Assembly (NCBI GenBank): GCA_017853515.1 | Contig: JAFMJK010000079.1 | Coordinates: 1 to 8,785 of the forward strand | Direction: 5' to 3' | Source of the DNA: Chthoniobacterales bacterium | GTDB taxonomy: Bacteria > Verrucomicrobiota > Verrucomicrobiia > Chthoniobacterales > JACTMZ01 | DNA length: 8,785 nt | Program-made: the position numbers and the translations under genes | Notes under the pieces: generated by a model | The model's input: only the letters and a program-made list of their open reading frames with translations | What the model was told of the DNA's origin: nothing | Databases searched by the model: none | Shown: piece after piece, positions 1 through 5,767 of the stretch | How positions within the stretch are numbered: position 1 is the first letter of the stretch | Layout: each line of letters begins with the position of its first letter

Positions 1-20
1 AGCGCGCTTTTTTATTTTTG
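1..20 (+). terminator. Right half of a Rho-independent terminator, cut by the window edge
   Basis: The window opens with AGCGCGC followed by six T, one A and five more T. This is the 3' arm and U-tract of an intrinsic terminator. The 5' arm would lie just upstream, outside the window, so the stem is inferred and not seen. It most likely ends an upstream + strand gene. The arm and T-run closely match the complete terminator at 1561-1584. Confidence 0.5.
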
Positions 21-41
21 GACACGGGGCTGATTTTCCGG

Positions 42-78
42 TTGGGGTGATTGGGAAAAGTGTGTATTTTTAGCACTA
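42..78 (+). promoter_or_regulatory. Candidate promoter of the toxin-antitoxin operon, possibly giving a leaderless mRNA
   Basis: TTGGGG (42-47) and TATTTT (65-70) are separated by 17 bases, and TGTG lies just before the -10-like box. Transcription from such a promoter would begin about 77-79, at or next to the antitoxin ATG at 79. No Shine-Dalgarno motif lies within 15 bases of that ATG, which fits a leaderless transcript. A weak dyad, AGTG (59-62) and CACT (74-77), spans the -10 box and could be an antitoxin operator, because Phd-type antitoxins commonly autorepress. The boxes match the consensus only partly, so this is a candidate. Confidence 0.27.
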
Positions 79-276
79 ATGAGAGCCACGCTGACTGAGT
101 TGCGCAGGGACACTTCAAAGGTGATTCGGCCGGTGATCCATGCGGCGAAGAGCGTTGTGCTGACGGAGCATGGCGAGGAGGTGGCGGAGATCTTGCCGAA
201 GGTTCGTCCGGATCGTGCGCGGGCCATCGAACTGCTGACGGCCATCGGTCCGGTGCGACTGCCTGCGCGTCGCTGA
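79..276 (+). CDS. Phd/YefM-family (FitA/VapB-like) antitoxin
   Basis: This is a 65-residue protein. Its N-terminal half has the Phd/YefM pattern: a short strand and helix (ATLTELRRDTSKVI, residues 3-16), then VVLTEHGEEVAEILP (residues 26-40), the usual 'v-i-T-xx-G-xx-v-A-v-L-P' core that forms the DNA-binding dimer. The arginine-rich C-terminal tail (about 41-65) is where such proteins wrap around and inhibit the toxin. Family members neutralise a PIN-domain RNase and repress their own operon with it. The start is the first in-frame ATG and places the family motif at the expected distance. There is no Shine-Dalgarno motif. The stop codon overlaps the toxin start (TGATG), the usual arrangement for coupled antitoxin-toxin translation. 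The family call rests on motif and context; the exact subtype is uncertain. Confidence 0.82.
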   Translation: MRATLTELRRDTSKVIRPVIHAAKSVVLTEHGEEVAEILPKVRPDRARAIELLTAIGPVRLPARR

Positions 277-704
277 TGGCCTATTTGCTGGATAGCAATG
301 TGGTTTCCGAATTGTGGAAGCCTGAGCCAGCAGCCCGTGTGCTGAGTTGGTTGCGCGAGGCAGAATGGTTCGTGCCTATGGTGGTCGTCACGGAGATCCA
401 AGAGGGTGCGGAGGCGGCTAGTTCTTTGGCGAGGCGATCGGAAGTCACTCGGAGGCTGGAGGATTTCCTGCGCGAGTGCCACGGACTTCTTCTGGATTGG
501 GACGCGGAAACGGCGCTTTTGTGGGCACGTTTGCGTCACTCGGCCGAGGTCAAGCGGCAGCCGCAGGCTCTATGGGACAGTCTCATCGATGCCATGGCGG
601 TGCGCAGGGATCTCGTGGTCGCCTCGCGGAATCATCAAGACTTCCGGCATGCAACGGTGTTCGACCCTTGGTCGGGCGAGCGGTATCGGTTCAGGAAGAG
701 GTAG
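276..704 (+). CDS. PIN-domain toxin ribonuclease, FitB/VapC type
   Basis: This 142-residue protein has the full PIN layout: LLDSNVVSEL at the N terminus with Asp6, VVTEIQEGA with Glu40, WDSLIDAMA with Asp101 (Asp105 next to it), and ASRNHQDF with Asp122. These are the four acidic positions that bind Mg2+ or Mn2+ in PIN nucleases. The C-terminal VFDPW resembles the ending of FitB-like toxins. VapC/FitB toxins cleave RNA, often tRNA or rRNA, when freed from the antitoxin; the target here cannot be read. The length is normal and all catalytic acids are present, so it looks intact. The start overlaps the antitoxin stop by one base and no Shine-Dalgarno motif precedes it, so translation is probably coupled. 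The gene ends five bases before the next start, and its 3' end contains that gene's ribosome binding site. Confidence 0.9.
   Translation: MAYLLDSNVVSELWKPEPAARVLSWLREAEWFVPMVVVTEIQEGAEAASSLARRSEVTRRLEDFLRECHGLLLDWDAETALLWARLRHSAEVKRQPQALWDSLIDAMAVRRDLVVASRNHQDFRHATVFDPWSGERYRFRKR
693..701 (+). promoter_or_regulatory. Ribosome binding site of the GT26 gene, inside the toxin 3' end
   Basis: AGGAAGAGG lies eight bases before the ATG at 710. It is the only convincing Shine-Dalgarno motif in front of any gene in this window. It overlaps the last codons of the toxin gene and decides the start: an in-frame upstream extension to 476 lies wholly inside the toxin and lacks family similarity. Confidence 0.65.
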
Positions 705-709
705 CTGCC

Positions 710-1453
710 ATGGCGCGCGAACATATTTTGGGGATTCCGTTTTTCACCGGCTCGGTGGAGGAGGCGGTGGCGGAGACTTGGCGCGGGGGGCTCGTGGTCG
801 CGCCGTCGGGTCCAAACTTGGCCAATGAACTTCGCAAGGTGCCGGATTACCGGCGGGCGGTTGAGACGGCGGATGTTGCACTGACGGACAGTGCGGCCAT
901 GGTGGCGGTTTATCGCCTGGCGACAGGCAAATCCGTGCCGCGGCATTCCGGGCTGAAATTTCTCGAGGCCATTCTTTCCGAGTCCGTTGTGAGGGAACCG
1001 GGAGCAGCATTCTGGGCGATGCCGACGGAGGAGGAGGGACGCAAGATTGCCGAGTGGTTGCGGACGCAGGGTTTTCCGGTGGACGAGCGCAACACGTATG
1101 TGGCGCCATTTTACCGCGGGTATCCGATAGAAGACGAGGAACTGCTCGGACGATTGAGAGCGGTCCGGCCGCGGGTGGTCTTTTTGAATCTTGCCGGAGG
1201 CAAGCAGGAGGTGCTCGGGGCATGGCTGCGGCAGCGGTTGGATCCGTGCCCGGCAATCGTGTGTACGGGCGCTGCCGTGGCCTTTCTTGCCGGAACCCAG
1301 GCCAACATACCCGTGTGGGCCGATCGCAGCGGGATCGGATGGCTGATGCGCTGCATCTACGAACCGAAGAAATTCATCCCGCGGTATTGGAGCGCTTTGC
1401 CGCTGATTGGAATGGTCATGCGCTACCGGGAGAGAAGTCCGGTGGGCGGCTGA
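710..1453 (+). CDS. WecG/TagA/CpsF-family (GT26) glycosyltransferase, divergent
   Basis: The protein has 247 residues, the usual GT26 length. Visible family landmarks are: the N-terminal acceptor/donor region APSGPNLANEL (31-41); ETADVALTDSAAMV (52-65), where most members read 'ad-l-l-pDG-G-v'; PRHSGLKFLE (77-86), matching 'R-i-sG-dl'; PRVVFLNLAGGKQE (154-167), matching 'pdilfvglG-PKQE'; GAAVAFLAG (187-195); and the C-terminal GIGWLMRCIYEPKKFIPRY (208-226), matching 'GleWlyRl--EP-R--rRY'. Known members transfer ManNAc or ManNAcA from UDP to undecaprenyl-diphosphate-GlcNAc at the cytoplasmic face of the membrane, in teichoic acid, enterobacterial common antigen or capsule synthesis. The sugar used here is unknown. 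The usual Asp-Gly is Asp60-Ser61, marking a divergent subgroup. The gene sits five bases after the toxin stop with its own strong ribosome binding site, so the three genes are probably one transcript. Confidence 0.85.
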   Translation: MAREHILGIPFFTGSVEEAVAETWRGGLVVAPSGPNLANELRKVPDYRRAVETADVALTDSAAMVAVYRLATGKSVPRHSGLKFLEAILSESVVREPGAAFWAMPTEEEGRKIAEWLRTQGFPVDERNTYVAPFYRGYPIEDEELLGRLRAVRPRVVFLNLAGGKQEVLGAWLRQRLDPCPAIVCTGAAVAFLAGTQANIPVWADRSGIGWLMRCIYEPKKFIPRYWSALPLIGMVMRYRERSPVGG

Positions 1454-1465
1454 AGGCCGCGGACT
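1436..1465 (+). other. Bulged hairpin across the GT26 stop codon
   Basis: AGTCC (1436-1440) pairs with GGACT (1461-1465), and inside it GCGGC (1446-1450) pairs with GCCGC (1456-1460). A five-base bulge, GGTGG, lies on the left arm. The loop TGAAG (1451-1455) contains the TGA stop codon. There is no U-tract, so it is not a standard terminator. It may slow decay from the 3' end or affect termination of translation. Short GC-rich dyads also occur by chance. Confidence 0.35.
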
Positions 1466-1502
1466 AAAAGGCTAAGAGACCAAAAGTCTAAGAGTCGAAG
1501 AG
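1463..1502 (+). repeat. Degenerate 8-bp tandem repeat, five copies
   Basis: Five consecutive octamers follow the pattern N-C-N-A-A-R-A-G: ACTAAAAG, GCTAAGAG, ACCAAAAG, TCTAAGAG and TCGAAGAG. A sixth, TAGACAGG (1503-1510), is barely recognisable. The tract is purine-rich on the + strand and lies directly after the GT26 gene, before the terminator. The following bases (1511-1534) include a weak dyad, CGGC/GCCG. Nothing in 1454-1560 looks coding. Confidence 0.6.
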
Positions 1503-1560
1503 TAGACAGGAGTCAGTCGGCAGTAATCAGCCGGAAGGACCGCAAACCAAGAGATGGACG

Positions 1561-1584
1561 GGCGCGCGCAAGCGCGCCTTTTTT
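1561..1584 (+). terminator. Rho-independent terminator after the TA-GT26 unit
   Basis: GGCGCGC (1561-1567) and GCGCGCC (1572-1578) form a perfect 7-bp all-GC stem closed by the GNRA-type tetraloop GCAA, followed at once by six T (1579-1584). This is a textbook intrinsic terminator on the + strand. It lies 107 bases after the GT26 stop and 72 bases before comM, so it insulates the two units. Confidence 0.9.
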
Positions 1585-1656
1585 GTTGGAGAGAAACTTT
1601 GGACTTGAGAAGGGGTTCCGGAAAGGAGTCTATCGCGGTTTCCCCCGACGCGCGCT

Positions 1657-3192
1657 ATGCTGACCAAAGTCTATTCCGCTGCCCTGCATGGTGCTGATGC
1701 TCGCGAGGTGGAGATCGAGGTCAATGAAGGGTCTGGCGACCCCAAGGTAATCATCGTGGGACTGCCCGATGCGGCCGTGAAAGAGAGCAAGGACCGTGTG
1801 ACCACCGCGATGGCGAATAGCGGTTACCGTTGGCCGAGGGGACGCACGACCATCAATCTGGCCCCGGCCGACATCAAAAAGGAGGGGCCGAGTTTCGATC
1901 TGCCCATCGCCATCGGAATGTTGGCCATCGCTCACGGGCGCGACCTGCCGCGCTTGGCCGATTGCGCCATCACCGGGGAATTGGCCCTGACCGGCGCCAT
2001 CCGGCCGGTGAAAGGCGTTCTGCCCATCGCCATCGAAGCGCGGCGGCGCGGGAAAAAAGCGCTGCTCGTTCCGGCGGAAAATGCCGCCGAGGCCTCGGTG
2101 GTCCAAGGACTCGCCGTCTTCGGGGTGCGCAATCTGCGGGAATGTTTCGAGTTCCTCGACGGACAGAAAGCGGTGGAACGGACGCAGTCCGACCTCGATA
2201 CGGTCTTCCGAAACAACCAACGCGATGAATTGGACTTTGCCGACGTGAAAGGCCAGGCCTCGGTCAAGCGGGCCTTCGAAGTCGCGGTGGCCGGCGGGCA
2301 CAATCTGCTCGTGATCGGAGCGCCGGGTGCGGGCAAGAGCATGCTCGCCAAGCGGATTCCGGGGATCATGCCGCCGATGACGCTCGAGGAGGCGATCGAG
2401 ACAACCAAGATCCACAGCGTTTGCGGACTGCTTGACGGGAAGCACAACTTTGTCGCCATCCGCCCCTTCCGTTCGCCGCACCATACGATCTCCGATGTAG
2501 GACTGCTCGGCGGTTCGACCAATCCGACGCCGGGCGAGGTGAGCCTCGCTCACCATGGTGTGCTTTTTCTCGATGAGTTGCCTGAATTCAAGCGATCGAC
2601 GCTCGAAGTAATGCGCCAACCTTTGGAAGACGGCAAGGTAACCATTTCGCGTGCGGCGGGGAGCCTCACTTTTCCGGCGGACATCATGCTGGTCGCGGCG
2701 ATGAATCCGTGTCCGTGCGGATTCTACGGTCATCCGAAGCGCGAGTGCCGTTGCTCGCCGGGGCAGGTGGAGCGGTATCGTCAGAGGGTATCCGGACCGC
2801 TCCTCGATCGCATCGACATCCACGTGGAAGCGCCGCCGGTGGAATACGCGGAACTCACGTCCACGGCGGCGGAGGAATCCTCGTCGGCGGTTCGGGCAAG
2901 GGTCGAGTCGGTGCGGGCGCGTCAGGCCAAGCGCTTCGGCAGCGGCCTGAAGCCTGCGCTCAATGCCCGGATGACCCCGAAGTTGATGCGCGAGCACTGC
3001 GCAATTTCGGAGACGTGCCACAATTTGATGAAGCATGCTCTAGATGATCTGCATCTCAGCGCCCGGGCGCATGACAGGATTCTCAAGGTGGCTCGGACGA
3101 TTGCCGACTTGGCCGAGGCCGATTCGATCGGTGAAGAGCACCTGCTCGAGGCGATCCAATACCGCACTTTGGATCGCTCGCTCTGGATGTGA
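1657..3192 (+). CDS. comM: ComM/YifB-family AAA+ helicase (Mg-chelatase-like)
   Basis: At 511 residues this is full length for the family. Residues 1-165 form the N-terminal ChlI/Lon-protease-like domain, with the hallmark VIIVGLPDAAVKESKDRV (31-48) and INLAPADIKKEG (66-77). The AAA+ domain follows, with Walker A GAPGAGKS (221-228), Walker B VLFLDELPE (302-310), Asn350 as likely sensor 1, and SGPLLDRID (379-387), the family's arginine-containing segment. Four cysteines (352, 354, 364, 366) form the family's conserved Cys cluster. Residues about 410-505 are the Mg_chelatase C-terminal helical domain. ComM forms hexamers that drive branch migration of donor DNA during natural transformation. 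Many bacteria not known to be transformable also carry it, so competence cannot be concluded. Older annotations call it Mg chelatase subunit, which is misleading. The ATG is chosen because MLTKVYSAAL is the typical family start. An AAGGAG lies 29-34 bases upstream, too far to be its ribosome binding site. Confidence 0.95.
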   Translation: MLTKVYSAALHGADAREVEIEVNEGSGDPKVIIVGLPDAAVKESKDRVTTAMANSGYRWPRGRTTINLAPADIKKEGPSFDLPIAIGMLAIAHGRDLPRLADCAITGELALTGAIRPVKGVLPIAIEARRRGKKALLVPAENAAEASVVQGLAVFGVRNLRECFEFLDGQKAVERTQSDLDTVFRNNQRDELDFADVKGQASVKRAFEVAVAGGHNLLVIGAPGAGKSMLAKRIPGIMPPMTLEEAIETTKIHSVCGLLDGKHNFVAIRPFRSPHHTISDVGLLGGSTNPTPGEVSLAHHGVLFLDELPEFKRSTLEVMRQPLEDGKVTISRAAGSLTFPADIMLVAAMNPCPCGFYGHPKRECRCSPGQVERYRQRVSGPLLDRIDIHVEAPPVEYAELTSTAAEESSSAVRARVESVRARQAKRFGSGLKPALNARMTPKLMREHCAISETCHNLMKHALDDLHLSARAHDRILKVARTIADLAEADSIGEEHLLEAIQYRTLDRSLWM

Positions 3193-3200
3193 AAAGCGGC

Positions 3201-3222
3201 TCGGGCTGGATATCCGGCCCGA
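3201..3222. other. 22-bp near-perfect palindrome just after comM
   Basis: TCGGGCTGG and CCGGCCCGA pair over nine positions (one G-U wobble) around the loop ATAT, starting nine bases after the comM stop. As RNA it is a strong hairpin. As DNA it is an 11+11 dyad with one mismatch, which would also suit a dimeric repressor. No U-tract follows on the + strand, so a normal intrinsic terminator is unlikely. It may end or trim the comM transcript, or act as an operator for the sugar transferase gene 42 bases further on. Confidence 0.45.
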
Positions 3223-3263
3223 AATGTGCTTCATAGCAATGTGGCGGTTCCCGCCGCCGCTCG

Positions 3264-4643
3264 ATGATCTCCCAAAGGGAAAAAGGCATTTATTTCTGGT
3301 TCAGTCTGGCGCAAATCGCGCTGGCCGGCCTTCTTTTCGGCGTGTTTTACGCGATCAACGACCAGATCCGCGTAACGTGGCTGGCCGCGCCGGGGGCGTA
3401 TTTGCAACTACTCAGTGTCATGCTCCTGGCCTTGGTGGGCGAGGCGGCGCTGCGTCCCGATGCCATGCGGGCAAACGCCGGCCGCGCGCCTCGCCGGATG
3501 GCGATGAGCACGAGCCGTCGCCAATTGCTCTGGCTGATCGCCGGATTCGGTATCTTTTTGGTCCTGACGCGCGACACGAGCATCTCACGCGTGTTCCTCA
3601 TCGGCATCTCGCTGATGAGCTATCCGCTCTTTTACTACACGAACCGCAACGGCCGGCGCTGGCTTCACCATATTTTTCCCTCCAGCATGCTGCGTCTCAA
3701 GTTGCGCACGGTGGTGCTCGGTTCGCACGAGTGGTGCGCGTCGATCCAAGGTCGCCTGGAGGACTTTCGCGAGCACTTCGAGGCGCAGGAGCCGCTGATC
3801 TGCGGTCCGGGCGAGAAGTCGGAGGACGTGCTGGCCAAGGTCGCGGAGCGCGATCCCGACCTTTTGGTGTTTCCCTCGCGAGAGCTTCCCTACGAGACAG
3901 TGACGCAGTTGCTGGCCATGGGGGACCGGCGCGGATTCCGTTGCTGGATCCCGGTGGAAATGTCCCGTCAGCACGGACGGCGCTTCGAGGTTCAGGATCT
4001 TGCGGGCCTTTCCGTGCTTTCGCCGCCGTCCATGCCCCTCGCTCTGAGCTACAACCGGACAATGAAGCGGGTCTTCGACATCGCGGTCAGTGTCGCGGTG
4101 ATCCCGGCAATCGTCCTGCCGCTCATGGCGGTGGTTGCGGTCATCCAGCGCATCAATTCGCCGGGGCCGCTTTTCTTCCGTCAGAACCGCGTGGGCGAGA
4201 ACGGGAAAATTTTCGAGATTCTCAAGTTCCGCACGATGCGCGTGGACAATGATGACGAAGCGCGGCAAGCCTCGGCGGAGGATGATCGCATTTACCGCGG
4301 GGGCCGCTGGCTGCGGAGGTTGAGCGTGGACGAGTTCCCGCAGTTCTTCAACGTGCTGATCGGCGACATGAGTGTGGTGGGACCGCGCCCGCACATGATG
4401 CAGCACGAGCGGGAGTTCGAGAAATTCCACGAGCTCTACGGGAGCCGGCGCTATGTAAAGCCGGGGGTCACGGGGTTGGCCCAGGTCGAGGGCTACCGGG
4501 GCGAGGTGAAGGGGGCGAAGGACGTCCGCGGTCGCGCCCGCTACGATCTGTTTTACGCGAAGCATTGGTGTCTGGGGCTGGATTTCCGGCTGGCCTTGCA
4601 AACGGTGCTCCATCTGATCAAGCCACCGGCCAAGGCCTACTAG
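3264..4643 (+). CDS. Polyprenyl-phosphate sugar-1-phosphate transferase, WcaJ-like exopolysaccharide initiator
   Basis: The protein has 459 residues in the usual three parts. About four hydrophobic segments (10-30, 39-60, 88-102, 110-125) anchor the N terminus. Residues about 140-255 are the soluble CoA-binding/Rossmann-like domain. From 267 the bacterial sugar transferase domain begins: MKRVFDIAVS leads into a hydrophobic hairpin (271-295), SPGPLFFRQNRVG (299-311), KFRTM (321-325), RRLSVDEFPQFFNVL (351-365) with the catalytic-type Asp356-Glu357, GDMSVVGPRPH (367-377), and VKPGVTGLAQV (398-408). Such enzymes move a hexose-1-phosphate from a UDP-sugar to undecaprenyl phosphate and start export-linked glycan synthesis at the inner membrane; glucose is usual but the substrate cannot be read. 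The ATG is the first in-frame choice before the first membrane segment. It has no Shine-Dalgarno motif, and a small GGCGG/CCGCC hairpin (3243-3255) lies just before it. The comM stop is 71 bases upstream, so co-transcription is possible. Confidence 0.93.
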   Translation: MISQREKGIYFWFSLAQIALAGLLFGVFYAINDQIRVTWLAAPGAYLQLLSVMLLALVGEAALRPDAMRANAGRAPRRMAMSTSRRQLLWLIAGFGIFLVLTRDTSISRVFLIGISLMSYPLFYYTNRNGRRWLHHIFPSSMLRLKLRTVVLGSHEWCASIQGRLEDFREHFEAQEPLICGPGEKSEDVLAKVAERDPDLLVFPSRELPYETVTQLLAMGDRRGFRCWIPVEMSRQHGRRFEVQDLAGLSVLSPPSMPLALSYNRTMKRVFDIAVSVAVIPAIVLPLMAVVAVIQRINSPGPLFFRQNRVGENGKIFEILKFRTMRVDNDDEARQASAEDDRIYRGGRWLRRLSVDEFPQFFNVLIGDMSVVGPRPHMMQHEREFEKFHELYGSRRYVKPGVTGLAQVEGYRGEVKGAKDVRGRARYDLFYAKHWCLGLDFRLALQTVLHLIKPPAKAY

Positions 4644-4907
4644 ACTGGAGCAGGGCCGGGTTGTTTGCGGCGCTGTTGGGAGATGGCGCGAATGCTTTGG
4701 GCGCTGCCATGACACGGGGTCACGGGCGGCGTTTACAGAAGAGGGGGATCCGCGGGTAGGGGGTGAGACGAACTGTTTAAGGAGCCTGCAGGCGCCCCTC
4801 AGAATGCCCCCCCACAAAATGCGGCCATGGCAAATTAAATTGAACGATCGTTTGGAACGCCTGTCAGAATCCATGTCGCCAATAACCACCCGGCGGCACC
4901 AAACAAA
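4644..4907. other. 264-base intergenic region before the sigma factor gene
   Basis: I see no convincing gene. A bulged dyad, ATGGC-GCG (4683-4690) against CGC-T-GCCAT (4702-4710), has an 11-base loop and no T-run. It could be a weak 3' hairpin for the sugar transferase. GCCTGCAGGC (4784-4793) is a 10-bp palindrome. A run of seven C (4807-4813) precedes the only AT-rich patch (4831-4841). An unlikely 49-codon reading frame (4804-4953) crosses into the sigma gene in another frame. Confidence 0.5.
4831..4870 (+). promoter_or_regulatory. Candidate promoter and operator of the sigma factor gene
   Basis: An AT-rich patch (4831-4841) stands out in GC-rich surroundings. It runs into TTGAAC (4840-4845), a fair -35 box, with CAGAAT (4865-4870) 19 bases on as a poor -10. 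The perfect 10-bp palindrome AACGATCGTT (4843-4852) overlaps the -35 box. An alternative reading is GGAAC (4854-4858), 16 bases, then GTC (4875-4877), which resembles some ECF-sigma promoters. None is decisive; the clustering is the only support. Confidence 0.25.
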
Positions 4908-5759
4908 ATGGAATCCCCTGACAGCAACATCGGCCTTTATCTCCGCGAGATAAGCCAAGTGCCGCTCCTGACCCCGGCGGAGGAAATCAAGCTTGCTGCC
5001 CAGATCAAGCGCGGCAACAAGCGCGCCCGCGAGCAAATGATCAAGGCCAACCTGCGCCTCGTCGTGAAGATCGCCAATGATTTCAGCACTTTCGGATTGC
5101 CCCTGTTGGACCTCATCTCCGAGGGAAACATCGGCCTGATGAAAGCCGTCGAGCGATTCGATCCCAAGAAAGGCGGCAAGCTGAGCACTTACGCATCGTG
5201 GTGGATCAAGCAGTCGATCAAACGAGCCCTGGCCAACCAGAGCAAAACGATCCGCCTGCCTGTCCACCTGGTCGACAAAATCGGCAAGATTCGCCGTGTG
5301 GCCAACCGTATGACCGAGGAACTCGGTCGCGAGCCGACGAGCGAGGAATTGGCGGAAGAGCTCGGCCTCGCGGTCGCCAAGGTGTCACACCTCAAAAATG
5401 TGGGCGTGCGTCCAGCGTCGCTCGACGCCCGCATCAACGCCGACGACGAGACACCTTTCGGGGATTTGGTGAGCGATGAAAAGGCGGAGGATCCCTTTGC
5501 CGCGCTGCGCGACAAGGATATGCGCGACGAAATCGTCGAACTTCTCGACGTGCTCGATGTGCGCGAACGCCGCATCATCGCCTACCGGTTCGGCCTGGGC
5601 GGCGGACGCGAGCGCACGCTCGAGGAAGTGGGCAAAAAATTCGGCGTGACGCGCGAGCGTATCCGTCAGCTCCAAAACATGGCGCTGCTCGAGATGCGCA
5701 AGGCGCTGCGCAAGCGCGAGGAACTCAAGATTCCCGAAGCGCAGCCGGTTGGCGTGTAA
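4908..5759 (+). CDS. RpoD/SigA-family RNA polymerase sigma factor, short (group 2-like)
   Basis: This is a 283-residue sigma-70 protein. Region 1.2 (about 5-40) has the SigA-type start SNIGLYLREISQVPLLTPAEE. Region 2 (about 42-117) includes NLRLVVKIAND, LLDLISEGNIGLMKAVERFDP and the melting/-10 segment STYASWWIKQSIKRA (93-107) with RLPVH (116-120). Region 3 spans about 121-197. Region 4 (about 205-265) has LEEVGKKFGVTRERIRQL (238-255), the helix-turn-helix that reads the -35 box. It guides core RNA polymerase to promoters. The protein lacks region 1.1 and the long non-conserved insert of many housekeeping sigmas, and after RERIRQ it reads LQNMALLEM where housekeeping forms usually have 'IE-KAL-KLR'. 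That suggests a group 2 alternative sigma, or the short primary sigma of some phyla. The window cannot decide. The ATG is the first in frame after a stop at 4836-4838, and no Shine-Dalgarno motif precedes it. Confidence 0.94.
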   Translation: MESPDSNIGLYLREISQVPLLTPAEEIKLAAQIKRGNKRAREQMIKANLRLVVKIANDFSTFGLPLLDLISEGNIGLMKAVERFDPKKGGKLSTYASWWIKQSIKRALANQSKTIRLPVHLVDKIGKIRRVANRMTEELGREPTSEELAEELGLAVAKVSHLKNVGVRPASLDARINADDETPFGDLVSDEKAEDPFAALRDKDMRDEIVELLDVLDVRERRIIAYRFGLGGGRERTLEEVGKKFGVTRERIRQLQNMALLEMRKALRKREELKIPEAQPVGV

Positions 5760-5767
5760 CCGGCTGC
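5741..5767 (+). other. Perfect 10-bp hairpin enclosing the sigma gene stop codon
   Basis: GCAGCCGGTT (5741-5750) is the exact inverted repeat of AACCGGCTGC (5758-5767), with the 7-base loop GGCGTGT. The TAA stop (5757-5759) lies at the loop-stem junction. No U-tract follows. The right arm partly overlaps CTGCC (5764-5768), which can instead pair with GGCAG (5777-5781), so two exclusive folds exist. It may act as a 3' stabiliser or a U-less terminator. Confidence 0.55.

Noticed and set aside
351..389. Internal methionines in the toxin as alternative starts
   Set aside because: Starting there would remove Asp6, a required PIN residue, and lose the overlap with the antitoxin stop.
476..709. N-terminal extension of the GT26 protein by 78 residues
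   Set aside because: The extension lies entirely inside the toxin gene and has no family similarity. The ATG at 710 has a strong ribosome binding site and gives the usual family length.
1630..3036. A 468-codon - strand frame opposite comM
   Set aside because: It is an Arg/His-rich shadow without motifs. ComM on the + strand is complete, with Walker motifs.
4804..4953. A 49-codon frame that could be a leader peptide overlapping the sigma start
   Set aside because: It has no ribosome binding site, its composition is unremarkable, and it begins at a C-run. Overlap with the sigma start is expected by chance.
3585..5267. A 560-codon open frame on the - strand across the sugar transferase, the intergenic gap and the sigma gene
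   Set aside because: It lies antisense to two clear genes, has a His/Arg/Asp-rich composition typical of reversed GC-rich coding DNA, and shows no recognisable motif.
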